From positions 374,501 to 438,500 of the forward strand of contig NC_089456.1 of NCBI RefSeq assembly GCF_026210795.1: 64,000 nucleotides of DNA, read 5' to 3'. The notes under the pieces are model-generated. The model was not told the DNA's origin. It saw nothing but the letters and a program-made list of their open reading frames with translations, and ran no database searches. The DNA comes from Rhizophagus irregularis (lineage: Eukaryota; Glomeromycota; Glomeromycetes; Glomerales; Glomeraceae). Both the position numbers and the translations under genes were made by a program. Below are positions 33,281 to 45,013 of the stretch, in pieces (within the stretch, counting starts at the first letter, position 1; the number at the start of each line of letters is the position of its first letter).

Positions 33281-35037
33281 ATGGAATCAACGAACGCATC
33301 TGTTGAAACAGAAGTAAAAAATGGAGAAATAGATGACGAATCAACTTTTATGAACGATATTGAAACAAGGAAGGCAATATATGGAATATGTACAGAATGT
33401 GATAACCCTTTCACAGGAGATTCATGGTGTCAAAAATGTAATGCTAAAAGATTTAAAGAAAATTTTAAAAATTGGACCAGTGGAAATAAAAATATTGATG
33501 AATTTATTCAAGAACAACAACTTAATGCAGTACATTGGACAAGATGTTGTGAATGGATACCTTTTGAAAAATTTCAAAATGTTACATATATTTCTAGAGG
33601 TGGTTTTGGTAAAGTTTTTAAAGCTAATTGGTTAGAAGGTTATATTCGTAGTTGGAATGTTCAAAAACAAAAATGGAATAGGTATAATAATCATTCATAT
33701 AAAGAAGTTGCATTAAAATGTTTAGATAATTCAAATAATATAAGTAAAGATTTTTTAAATGAGGTAAGTAAATTATAAATTTCAATTTTAAAAATATATA
33801 TATATATATACTAATATAATATCTTATAATATTAAGGTTAAAACTTATTATCAAATTTATGGAAGTAGTTATATCGTTCAATGTTATGGAATAACTAAAG
33901 AACCAGAAACTAATAATTATATGATGGTTTTACAATATTTTTATAAAGGAAATTTACGTGAAAATTTACATAAATTATATAACATCAATTATTCCGAAAA
34001 ACTTATGGTTTTACATCAAATATCTATTGGACTTAAAAATATTCATAATGCTGGAAAAGTTCATAAAGATTTTCATTCAGGAAATATATTATTTGGAAAT
34101 AATGTATCTATTAGTGATTTAGGAATGTGTCAACCAGCCGATTATCAATCAGAAGGGGATGATGGTATTTTTGGAGTATTACCTTATATAGCTCCAGAAG
34201 TTATACGTGGACGTCAATATACAAAATCATCTGATATCTATTCATTTGGAATAATAATGAATGAATATTTATCTGGTGTAGTACCTTTTAATAATATTTC
34301 TCATAATTTTAGTTTAGCTTGTAATATATGTAAAGGACTTAGACCAGAAATTCCAGATTATCTTCCAAAATTATTTGCAGAATTAATTATGAAATGTTGG
34401 AATGCAGAACCAGAAAATAGACCAACTGTAGAAGAATTATGTCGTTTAATAAATGAATTAAGATTAAAATTGGATTATAAAGATGCAGAAATTTGTAATC
34501 AAATAGAAGAAAGTGAAAGAATTAGATTTAATGAACAAGTTAAGAATAAATTCAAACAAGTACAACATCCTCAAGCAATATATACCAGTAGATTTTTAAA
34601 TTATAGAAGTCTTCCAAATCCAATGACATCTTCATATAAAATTTCTCAAGGTAATTTATATATAATTTAAAAAAAGTAAAATAATAGAAAAATATTTATG
34701 TTTAACTTGTATAATGTATGATTGTTTTTGTAGATATTATTCAATTTATATCAACAAGTCAAAGTAAGTAATAAATATATAATAAAAATTTTTTTTTTAT
34801 GATCATTAAAATTATAATTTTTAACTAAATAGAATTCATTTTTTATAGATTCAGAAATTCAATTTATTGAACAAGAGTTAATTAAGTAATAATAATATAC
34901 TTTCTTTAAAATGAAAAATTAATATAAATTATATTCAAAATTTGTTAATTTACAGATTATATATATTATTATTTTATTGGATCAAATATTTTTCTCTTCT
35001 GTTTTTATTATTATTATTATTATTCATATATATTTAA
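33281..35037 (+). CDS. TKL-like protein kinase with N-terminal Cys motif and hydrophobic C-terminal tail
   Basis: Five exons (33281-33763, 33837-34650, 34734-34763, 34849-34885, 34956-35037) give ~481 residues. The N-terminus has CTECDNPFTGDSWCQKC (residues ~39-55), a Cys motif that in my recollection heads many kinases of Rhizophagus-like fungi. The kinase domain follows: glycine loop SRGGFGKVF, VAxK-type ALKCL, catalytic VHKDFHSGNILF, DLG in place of DFG, APEVIRG and SDIYSFGIIM. All residues needed for catalysis are present, with Lys replacing Arg in HRD. Three tiny last exons, all in phase, add a Glu-rich linker and a very hydrophobic end (LYILLFYWIKYF then a Leu run), which suggests a tail anchor. 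If the second intron is retained, the protein stops at 34,670 without the tail. Substrate unknown. Confidence 0.85.
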
Positions 35038-35217
35038 ATTAGCATATTAAAGCAGTACTTTTATTATGATACATTTAAGTGCGATAATCGTGTTTAGTTA
35101 TTATTATCGCTATATATATACGACGATAATGATCAAGTAACGTTTAACATTATTAACAATTTATTGCTCTACGATATGTAATATGAGTATTAATTCATTT
35201 AATTATTCTATTCACCA

Positions 35218-35310
35218 TTAGCATCTTTTCATTCGTGACTCATTCTTAAAAATCTTTAGTAACTGCTTTTCAATTTCTTCTTCAGTTCTTTTACTTGGTT
35301 TTCCTAATGT
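35218..35310 (-). pseudogene. Possible orphan last exon
   Basis: A 31-codon open piece on the minus strand (TLGKPSKRTEEEIEKQLLKI, then ending MKRC) is preceded by a plausible acceptor (TTGCATAG) and ends in TAA. I could not find preceding exons within ~700 bases. It may be a gene relic or chance. Confidence 0.25.
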
Positions 35311-36036
35311 CTATGCAAGAATTAAGTTGTTTATTCAACTAGTCCAATTCTTTTAACATAATAGGGTTAATACATTATTAATACCAATCCACTACGTATT
35401 CATATAAACCAATTCATTTGACAGGATTAACTATTCTTTTGAATGTTTGTATCTTAATTACTAAATTGTGATTTAATAATTTTCTTTAATTGTTATAACT
35501 TTTGGCATCTGTCTTTATTTTCTTATGTACTGTACATCATCCACCAAATCAATCTTTTCTAATAGAAGAAAGTCACAAGAATGATAAGTCAACATTTAAA
35601 TATTATAATTTATTAGTTCCCGGTAAAACTAATAAATAAATCATTATTAATTATTAAATAAATATGCTAATATTCACTTAATATTATTAATATTGAAAAT
35701 CTATTAAATCTATTAAATTCTTTGAAGTTTCTGTATATATATATATATACATTCTTAATTACTGTTAATTAACGATTGTTTTATATTTATGCATTGTATC
35801 GTACATGTACTGTACATATATGTATATAATTAATAATTTATAATGTAATAATTTGATTATATAAATGCGTAAAATTAAAATCATATGAAATTAGCGTTGT
35901 ACAACTATTCCAATTACGGTACATTAAAAAAAAAACGAAAATTTTTTTATTAGTTTATGCAACAAGGATTATATAAAAAAAATCAATCCATGTTTTAAAG
36001 AAAAGAGACTAGTATATAAAAAATGGATGAAGAAAC

Positions 36037-36118
36037 TTAAAAATCGTAAAATCCAACGGGATAAACTGTTGTAATTGCTTTTAATCTTTCTACTACTTGA
36101 TTTATGTTGGACGATTAT
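36037..36118 (-). pseudogene. C-terminal fragment of a protein kinase gene
   Basis: After a good acceptor (CTTTATTTTTAG) the minus strand reads NINQVVERLKAITTVYP, then VGFYDF and a stop. This is the usual end of a TKL-type kinase domain in this kind of genome. The preceding DNRP codons are one base out of frame (GATAATCGTCC), and no upstream exons are visible, so this is a relic. Confidence 0.5.
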
Positions 36119-38303
36119 CTAAAAATAAAGTATAATTAAAGAGAGTTTGATGAAAAGGTTTTTATTTTAAAAAAAATATTACTTTTAATTAATTTCATCA
36201 ACTGCCTTCTTCTTGTTTGTTTATCGTGCGTTATTTTATGTACTCTTTAAGCCCCGAAACAACCTTACTCTTCACATGAGAGCAGGGCTTGGACTTAATT
36301 CGACATATTTTTCTTCATCACTGCTCTAAAAAAATGTTGTTGAATATTCTTTTTTTCTTTTAATAAAAATTCATAAATTTACCTTTGGATTCTCTTCATT
36401 GCTGACTAAACTTGAAAGGTGTTAAATAAAGGATTTCAAATTTGGTTTGCCAAATTTGCGCGAGTAAATTGATAGATGTCAGAATCGCCTGTGTCACTTC
36501 AAAATCAAATAAAGATATAATTGGAAGGATCGACGACGATCTGTCCTACTATATCACTATATCAACTTTTTACAATTTTTTTTTTGTGTCAATTTTCTCA
36601 CACCAATTAGAGATTTTGATAGATTTAACAGCAAAAATAACTTTTTTAACATTCAAGCTGATTAGTTACTTCATTTGATGAGTCAATTTTTTTTTTTCGA
36701 TATTAAGCTACCATATAGGTATCAATGACCTAAGCATTTTTATAGGTATCATTATTAACTTAATATAGATGATATATCGTTTTATAACTTTGTTCTCAAA
36801 AATGATTAATATCTTATTAAAAAAGCAAGAAAGTTGTAATGTATCAGAAATAGGCAAATAGCATACGGAGAGATTGTAAAGTCTTGTATTGTACTGTACA
36901 TTTTCTTTGGAAATAATTTTTTTTTATGTTCATTAAGCCGTAAAAGCCGTTTTGCAGAACAAGTTACAGGAAATATTTTAAATAACGAAAAACTTGTACT
37001 ATTATTTAATACTAACAATATAATGAAGTGAAAAGTTTTTGTATCTATCTAAAAGGTTGCAAAACATCATATTTTTTTACGTAATAATCTGTTATGCATC
37101 TATTACGAAATGTCGATAAAATGAAATATTTTCGTAAAAATACATATACATACATATGATATCATGCATCAGTGTACTACTGTTCAATTTTCACGTTAAT
37201 TAATTAAATGCTTGCGAAGTGCGAACATATTGAACATATTCTTGTAGTATGTGTTGTATGTGTTATAATAAATTACGGATAATTGGATAATTTGCCTGTT
37301 AAAATGTCCAAGATATTTTATGTGCCTATAAATGATTTAATGACCGTTTTTTAACTTGTCGCAATGAGATCTTTATAAATTCCTTGGTAATAGAATTTTC
37401 GAATTAAATATAATTATTTTGTTTTTTTTATTCCTATTTATATAACTTTACGATCATTATACGATCATTAGGATCATTATCGAAAAATCTATTAGAAAGA
37501 ATCAAGATTCAAAGAGAAATTAATAGAATGTATAATATATATATATATATAAATTTTATTATTATTAAAGAAATACATAATAATTATTTATCGAGAATAA
37601 AATGTATGATAATCTATTATTAATTCTATAAAGAGAATAAAATAAACATTTTTATTTTGTCCTTCCCTTAGAATAACATAATAATACAAAATATATGTTT
37701 TAAACCAATACTTAATAATATATATTGTATATTACATGAATAAATGGTATAAATTTTTGGTAATAAAAATGTTATTAATATTTCTTAAAAATGATTGAAA
37801 ATGATATTAATATTATTTTATTTATTATGAACTTTTGCGGTGGACAAAAATCTGTTTGATAATCTTATTTCAAACCGGAAAAAAAAATTCCTTTTTTTGA
37901 CATTTTTGAGGAAAATATTTTTCAATCTTGTCTTGCTGATTAAAATTGGTAAAAATATAAATTCTTTTGAGAAAAAAAATTTTAATTTGCTGGTAAAAAA
38001 AAAAAAATTCCTATATTTTCAAAAACTTGTTATATGAGTTATATGAGTTATATTTAATTAAAGTAAACTGTTTAACATTTTGTATTAATTGTTACTAGAA
38101 CTGGGTAAATTTTCACAGTTAAATTAGTTAGCCTATAGGACTAAGTAAAAACTATGAATTGTTCTTGATTGTACAGAAAAAAAAAGTTCTAAAATTTCAT
38201 TTATATATAGTTTTTTGATTTTTTTTACATACAGTATATACATACAGTATAGATATATAGGGAGAGAGAGATAGATTGGTAGATAGATAGATATTTTTAA
38301 GTT
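36119..38303. other. Intergenic, no supported gene
   Basis: About 2.2 kb of AT-rich sequence. An (AT)n tract lies near 37,535-37,550, and GATAGATA and GAGA simple repeats occur near 38,255-38,295, just beyond the TBF1-like stop codon. Short ORFs show no family marks or splice-supported extensions. Confidence 0.4.
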
Positions 38304-40335
38304 TTACTGTCCATCCATGATTCCAAAGACACCAGCTTCAATACCATCTCGTTGTCGACGGTGATACTCACAACGTGCCTTATCCTTCAACTTAGCTGCA
38401 GATCTATTCTCAAGGATTTGTCCTTTTTCTCCATAATTCTTCTTTATAGTTGTCCATTGCTTTCCATGCTGACGCATGCCTTCTTCAAGTGCAAGCAATT
38501 CCCGGTCAGTCCACATAACCTTGACTCGTTTTGTCATTCTTCTAGTTTCATCATTGTCGGCATAGTCAGCATTATCTATTGCTTTTCTCTTGCCAAGTTT
38601 ATTCCTAAAAAAAAAAATAATAATACAGAATTGGTTGTTTATGAACATTTGTTTAATGAAATAATATATGGAATAATAAATAATACCAACCTGGAACTAC
38701 CTTCGTTTTGTTCATAAGGTGGACTTCCTTCTGTAAATGATTCATCTGAAGATGATTGTCTAAATATACCATATACGTTAGATATTAATTTTCGAGCAAA
38801 GTTAAAATATTTTAACTTACCTATCGTTTACTGATTCAGGTTGATCCACAATCATATTCGTCAGAGAACTTGATGAACGCTCCATTGTTTTTCGCCTAAG
38901 AAAAAAAAATCATTCAATGTTAAAAACTTGGAATAATTTAAAAAGTTACTATAATAAATCAATTTTCGTACGTAGAGAGTGTTGCCCTTCTTCCATTACT
39001 ATTTGCTTTATTATCACGTTCACTTCTTCGTTCACTTCTTGGTGTTCTTGGACTTTATATTAGAAAGATAGTAATTTTTTTTAATTAAATATAATAAAAA
39101 TCGAGAGATGATTTCAAAAAAATTTTTACTCACTTTAAGGTGGAACTAAGTGATTCACCATCACTATTAAGTAATAAACCACTTTGAGTGCGTTTCAATT
39201 CCGTGTCAACAATTAATTCAATTGATTGACCGTTATTTTGTGACGTTATTTGTTCTATTTCTTCTTTTTTTAAAATAGAAGAAGAATCAACTAAATTATC
39301 ATCTATATTATCGCCTATATTATCGCCTATATTATCGCCTATATTATCGCCTGTATTATCGTCTGCTATATTATCGCCTGTATTATCGTCTGTATTATCG
39401 CCTGTATTATCGCCTGTATTATCGCCTGTATTATCGCCTGTATTATCGCCTGTATTATCGGAAGATATATCATCATCATTTTCTTCAGTACGTTTCTTTG
39501 CACTATTATCAACATCTTCTCGTGGTATATCTTCAATAATAACAACTCTAGCTGAACTATTTGATGATGATGATGATGATGATATGGGTAGAGCTTCGAT
39601 TGAGGGATATTTATATAATAAAGGCATTTCAGATTCATTTACCCTATTGAATATATTGGATAAACATTTAAACATATCTTGAACGAATTTACTCCATTTA
39701 AATTCTTTCATCAACATTTCAACATCATCGGAGAAACGTTGAATTTTATTACAAATTTTTTTATATGTTTCCTTATACATTGGTGGACCATCTTCACCAT
39801 CAACATTTGGAAACATGGTTTTGTATAAATTTCTTTGTGGATTTTTATTAATCTTAGAAATATAAATTTGAACTCTCAAATTAATATCTAAATCCCAGAT
39901 CGTCTCAGATTGCATCAAAGATGGAGGTACGACATAACTAAAAAAAGATTTAATATCGACATTTTGAAGATCCGGTACAGTAGGATCAAAATTTGCGAAT
40001 AATAAATTGAAAAACTGGGTAATATTTGGACGTCTTATAATATTATATAAATCATTTTTGTTTGATATTGCAAATTTGTTAATATCTATAAAATCTGAAG
40101 ATTTTAATAAAGATTTTTTGACTTCAAAAAAACACATGCATTTTTTTGTTGCAATCCATTTCAATTGTTTGATTGTGGAAGGCGAACGATTGTTGATTTC
40201 TTTTTCAAAATATTTTAGTTGAGCAGCTAAAGACTCATAAGCTAACGTATCCAAGATATGTAAATATCTTAATAATTCATCACTTTTAAAGAAAGTAGCG
40301 TTACCAATCAGAAACTCAGGCGATTTCTCAGTCAT
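38304..40335 (-). CDS. TBF1/TRF-like telobox Myb protein
   Basis: Five minus-strand exons (40335-39134, 39052-38972, 38895-38821, 38759-38691, 38604-38304) give ~575 residues. The N-terminal ~240 residues resemble the TRF-homology dimerisation region of fungal Tbf1/Taz1 proteins, with the stretch INLRVQIYISKINKNPQRNL-like (as seen: LDINLRVQIYISK, then NPQRNLYKTMFP). The C-terminus (about 500-555) is a single Myb/SANT domain, MWTDRELLALEEGMRQHGKQ, ending in ENRSAAKLKDKAR; the LKDKxR telobox binds TTAGGG-type DNA in this family. An acidic Ser-rich linker contains a GDNT repeat run. Predicted role: binding telomeric or subtelomeric repeats, or housekeeping promoters. The longer reading starts at GTG, so I took the first ATG. 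TRF1/TRF2-like or Taz1-like are the alternatives. Confidence 0.82.
39298..39465 (-). repeat. In-frame 12-bp minisatellite (GDNT/GDNI repeats)
   Basis: A 12-bp unit of the form GGCGATAATACA (minus strand) is repeated about 13 times with point changes (GDNT, DDNT, GDNI, ADDNT) inside exon 1 of the TBF1-like gene, around residues 290-345. Frame is kept, as expected for a tolerated length-variable linker. Confidence 0.85.
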
Positions 40336-40752
40336 CACGTAAAAAAAAGGAAAAAAAGGGAAAAAAAGGAAGTCTAATGAGAAAAGTAATAAAGATTCGT
40401 AAAAAAAAAATTCTGTTAGAGGTAATGAACAAAATTAAAAATAGTAATAATACAAAAAAAACCAAAAGAAGGGAAAAAAAAGTTCTTTTCGTCGGTAAAG
40501 AAAACATTTGATACTTATATAACGAATTGGAGGGGTTGTAAATCCAAGCCACGAGGATCATTATCACAATCACAGTAGATTTTTATGGTTTTATGACACG
40601 TGTTTCCGCGTGATGCGGCGTAGTATTTTAATATGACCTACTTTTCATATATAGTATACACGTATGATTTGATTTCGATTGAAAATTGGAATCATCAAGG
40701 TTTAAAAAAAGAACATCAATTATCAATAATCTTAGATTTGTGCAAAAAAAGC

Positions 40753-40772
40753 AAAAAAGACGCGTCTTTTTT
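40753..40772. promoter_or_regulatory. 20-bp palindrome centred on ACGCGT upstream of the TBF1-like gene
   Basis: AAAAAAGACGCGTCTTTTTT is a perfect palindrome ~420 bp upstream of the TBF1-like start. It contains the MCB core ACGCGT in a symmetric frame. A role as an MBF site is inference. Confidence 0.4.
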
Positions 40773-43700
40773 CATCAATAATCAGTGGAATTACTTATTA
40801 TAATGTTATAATCTCATGTATTATTATAATTATTTATAAAGGGTAAAATGATTTCATAGTCATAATTCAACTTAATTTTTTTTTAAGTTGATTAATATGT
40901 TTACTGTATATGATATATTGATATTTATTGATATTGTCGTATTCATAGAATATTAATTATAATTAATTAATTATCCGGTTAATCAATAAGAAAAATCTTT
41001 TGTTTCTAAAAAAAAAAGAAACAAGTATGATAAATTGATAATATTACCTTCTTTTTTTTAACTAATTCATGTTCAAGTTTATATAGGCGTCTTCATTCAA
41101 TTGATTCAAGTTTAAAAAATGATGATGACAATTATTAAATTATCATACATCAATATGTCAAATGACATTTGTTTTTCGTGAACCCAAAAATATCTTGCAG
41201 ATAATAAGATTTAATCCTGTCATCAACAAAAAAAATATTATTGACAACAAGAAGCAAAGCCACTATATTGAGCATTTATGTCATAACAAACAATATTTTA
41301 AAATTTAGCGATTGTTTTTATTTAACATCGCCTAAATCTACTGGGAAAGGTCAATTCCCAAATAGAATTAATATTATCTGTAAGATTTCCACTTATTGGT
41401 TCATTTAAAATTATAATGATATAATTCAAAGATAGTTTCATCAAACCCTGGGAAAAAAGAAGAAAAATCAATTTATTAATAAATTGTTCAAAACTTTTTA
41501 ATAATTTCAAAGAGTAATCTGTTACCAGAAAATAAAATAATAATTCTGAGAATCTTTCCAAGAACTCGATATAATTTGTTTACTAGAATACACAAAGAAA
41601 ATCTTTTTAGGTTTCGAAGATTGTCGTAAAAAAGAAGAAAAGATAGATTTTGTCATACATACAATAATAACACTCTTATGCAATAGTTTGATCTACATAA
41701 AGTCTGTGAAAGGGAAAAAAAATTCATAATCACATTAATCAAGAAGTAAACAACATATGATTAACAGAGATTGCAAGAGTAGGCGTACTCAAGGCTAAGC
41801 AATTTAAACATTAGTTTTCTATTGTAAAAGATTAAGGTTTTAAGGTGAGAAATTATTATGATCATAAGGTTAAATAAATGAACTTTATTACTTAATCGTA
41901 CCTTGATTCTACTTTTGGCAAGTAATATTTTGGAATAATAACCGGAGTTCAAAAATCTCACAAAGAATTCAATCTGAGATCTGGAAAATCATTACGATAT
42001 AAAGAACAAAGAAATTTAACTTTAAACGCCGTACAATTTACAGTACACATGGTAATTTTTTAAAAAGCTTAAAAAGGAAAATGTTTACGAACGGCATTAT
42101 CGAAGATTTACCATACCCAATTAAACTATGCACGTGGAATCTCGAAAAAGAATTTTCTTTTTTATACTTTGAGTATTTTTAAATATAATTTTTCTGCACT
42201 TTTATCATAAATAGTTATAAACGTTCGACTAAATATTAACGTGGCAATTTGAACGAAAGGTAGTTTTTACCAAGTGTTTGTATTACCAGAAAATTGTTTA
42301 TTGAAATTTGTTCAGAAGGATGGATTGAAAAAATTATTAGTTGCGTCCTAATTAGTATTCATATAAAACAAATCGCTGTTAGATATTAAAAAGTCTAGAC
42401 ATACTGTATCGAGTTCCTTTGTAATCACTTTTCATATTTTTCCCCTCAATATTGTGATGTGGTAGAATCTTTAGATATTTGTAATTCTGGTTAAAGTTTC
42501 GAACATTCTCATTAGACAATATGTATTTAATGCCTTAAATGTTAATTCAAGTGGATAAATTTGTATACCGTTCTCGATCCTACTGGATTTGAGACGTGTC
42601 GAGAAGTTGTGACCCTTTCCTCTCTTTATTAATCATTTTTCAAAAGTAAAGGTAAAAAAGTTACTTAAAAAAATGCTATTATATTCCGATAATTTAATGC
42701 AAAAGATAGCATTTAGATTTGAAAGGTTTTTTTGCGTAGGCATATAAGGATGAAATAAATATCTATTAAACAAGGTTAATAATGAATGCTGTATCATAGG
42801 GTACTCGTGTTTGAAAATAAACACTCTTTGAGCTTTATTATGTGTGCACCGTTTCGCAAGTTACACGGGTTGTAAAAGAAATCAATCGACGTTTTTATTA
42901 TGTTGAATTTTTAACAAATAATGAATTTTCATGGTAAATATAAAGAATATTATATGAATAAAGTTAGTAAATTATTAAAAGATACAGTAATTACAGTATG
43001 TTAGTAAGCAAGTACCTTTTTTCGATAAGATGACTTGTAAGTTGATAATAATACATCAATTTGTGCATATTCATTAATAATATTAATATTCGCAACAGTA
43101 CTTAATGTTTGCGGTTAATATTGAGGTCGATATTTTCTCGATTCTTTTAATGAAAAAAAAAAAAATAATTTATTGAGCTTCTCTAAAACAAATGGAGATA
43201 TTGAGGTAATTCTGCTTCATTTACTTCATTTAAATATTCATACAAGTCCCAATATCCAAATATTATATTCTCTTTACCACAATTCACAAAAATCGAATGT
43301 TCTTGTCAATTTTCAAAATTATAACTAAATTCAAGAGATGAAACATAATAACCATATTTCAAAAAAAAAAAACCAGTTTAATCACATCTTTATTTAACCT
43401 TTAGTCATAAACATCATTTAGATAAGTCGGTGCAAGTACATAATGAGTAGATAGAGTTTGCGACTAGATTTTTTTTGCCCAAAAGAAAGTGTTTATTTTT
43501 GACCTATTCTTTAATTTTCATTGTCATCAATAAGTCTCTGATAATTATTAAATAATTTCCTCTTAACTTACGAAGAGTCTTAAAGGTTTTCTAATATTTT
43601 TTCTTTCATATTTCTTTCATATAAATCGTAAAACATCAAGAATTATTTTGAGCCATCATTAATTTTCTGATCTTTTTTTTTTACTATGATTCTAGAATAT

Positions 43701-45013
43701 CAAAGTAAAAGAAGAAAAACTAGCTCCCAAACCTACTGAGTCAATGGTTATGGTAAGTGGCTAGCTAAAAGCTCTTCATCAAATCCCATTTAATTAATGC
43801 ATAATGCCAAATGAAAATGAGGAATTATTACTAGGAAGGGGAATCAAAGGTACAAGAAAAATTAGGAGATTCACCAAGACCAAGAAGTTGTGATAGTGAA
43901 ACCGGAAATAGACGAAGCTACATGTTCATTATAACATTGACTAGTAAAACTCTAGAGATAACATGAAACAATTGATCTGTTATTAAAGAAGGCATACCGG
44001 CAGATTAATTTTTTGGCGGTAAAGTAGTTGATACATATAAACCACTTTAGCGCGAAGCCTTGCATTTTGTATTAGCATAGGACAGCTTGACCCAAGTCAT
44101 ACAAAAGTAAATGATAAAGGATAATATTTTGCTGATAAAATTTTTATGAAAAAATTTCGAATACATATATCATTTAGGAAAAGAATTACTCTCAATATTC
44201 CTGAAGCCCAATAGGCTAGGCTTGGTGTTAGTAGATTTCGCAGATTATACGTCCTTATGATAATGGTATCAGGAAAGAAAATTAATTTTGTAAATTGCTT
44301 TTTATTTTTAATATATTTTAAGTACCGTATACATTATTATTTGTTTTAGATAATCTGACCCAGATGATCTTGGCATTCTAAAATTTTAATACAAGATTAC
44401 TATGTAAATATGTGAGGAATAAAGCAATTAAAAAAATTCAAACCGATATCTTCACATCCAAGGTATTTACTGCAAGTTTCTTTCCTTGGGACCATAAGTC
44501 AGCGATAAACTGTCTTTAGTCTTTACATAATACTTCGTGGTTAAGATTTGGTGAATATGAATAAGTGTAACCAACATAATTCGGCTGCAAGAGATCAGCA
44601 ATGGTTAAATAACGCCTTATACGATTTATAATTATTAATAATCATGCATGATTAAATTAAATTACGCAACTATATTTTTTAAAACATAATTATAATTTAA
44701 ATATTTATTTTCTTGAATAAAATGTATCTTTTATTGAAATTGCTCACTAGCTATAATATGTCTAATTGTCTAATAGATATTTTAAAAAGTTTATTAATTA
44801 CTATTCTTATAGAATTTGAAATACTTGTAAAATTTAACATTTTTTAAGTATTTAGAATCTGATCGAAAAAAAAAAATAATTTAATAATATATATGGGTTA
44901 GCGCGTGATAAACAATATAATTGCATTACGGTTTAAATAAAAACTAATGTTAATAGAATATTAATTATTAATCATTAAATTCTAAATCCTAATTATCTGT
45001 TATTATTTTTACT
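40773..45013. other. Long intergenic stretch, no supported gene
   Basis: About 4.2 kb between the TBF1-like promoter side and the 3' end of VMS1. The composition is less AT-extreme than the repeat region. Short minus ORFs at 41,322-41,561 and 41,761-41,961 have protein-like texture (for example NSIWELTFPSRFRRC) but no family marks, and no splice-supported extension joins them. I saw no terminal inverted repeats and no tRNA. It may hide an untranslated RNA or a decayed gene. Confidence 0.4.

Noticed and set aside
39366-39638. 90-residue minus ORF with AIIQ repeats
   Set aside because: Frame-shifted reading of the 12-bp minisatellite in the TBF1-like gene.
41322-41961. Two minus ORFs as exons of one gene
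   Set aside because: No pair of donor and acceptor joins them in phase, and neither carries a recognisable motif.
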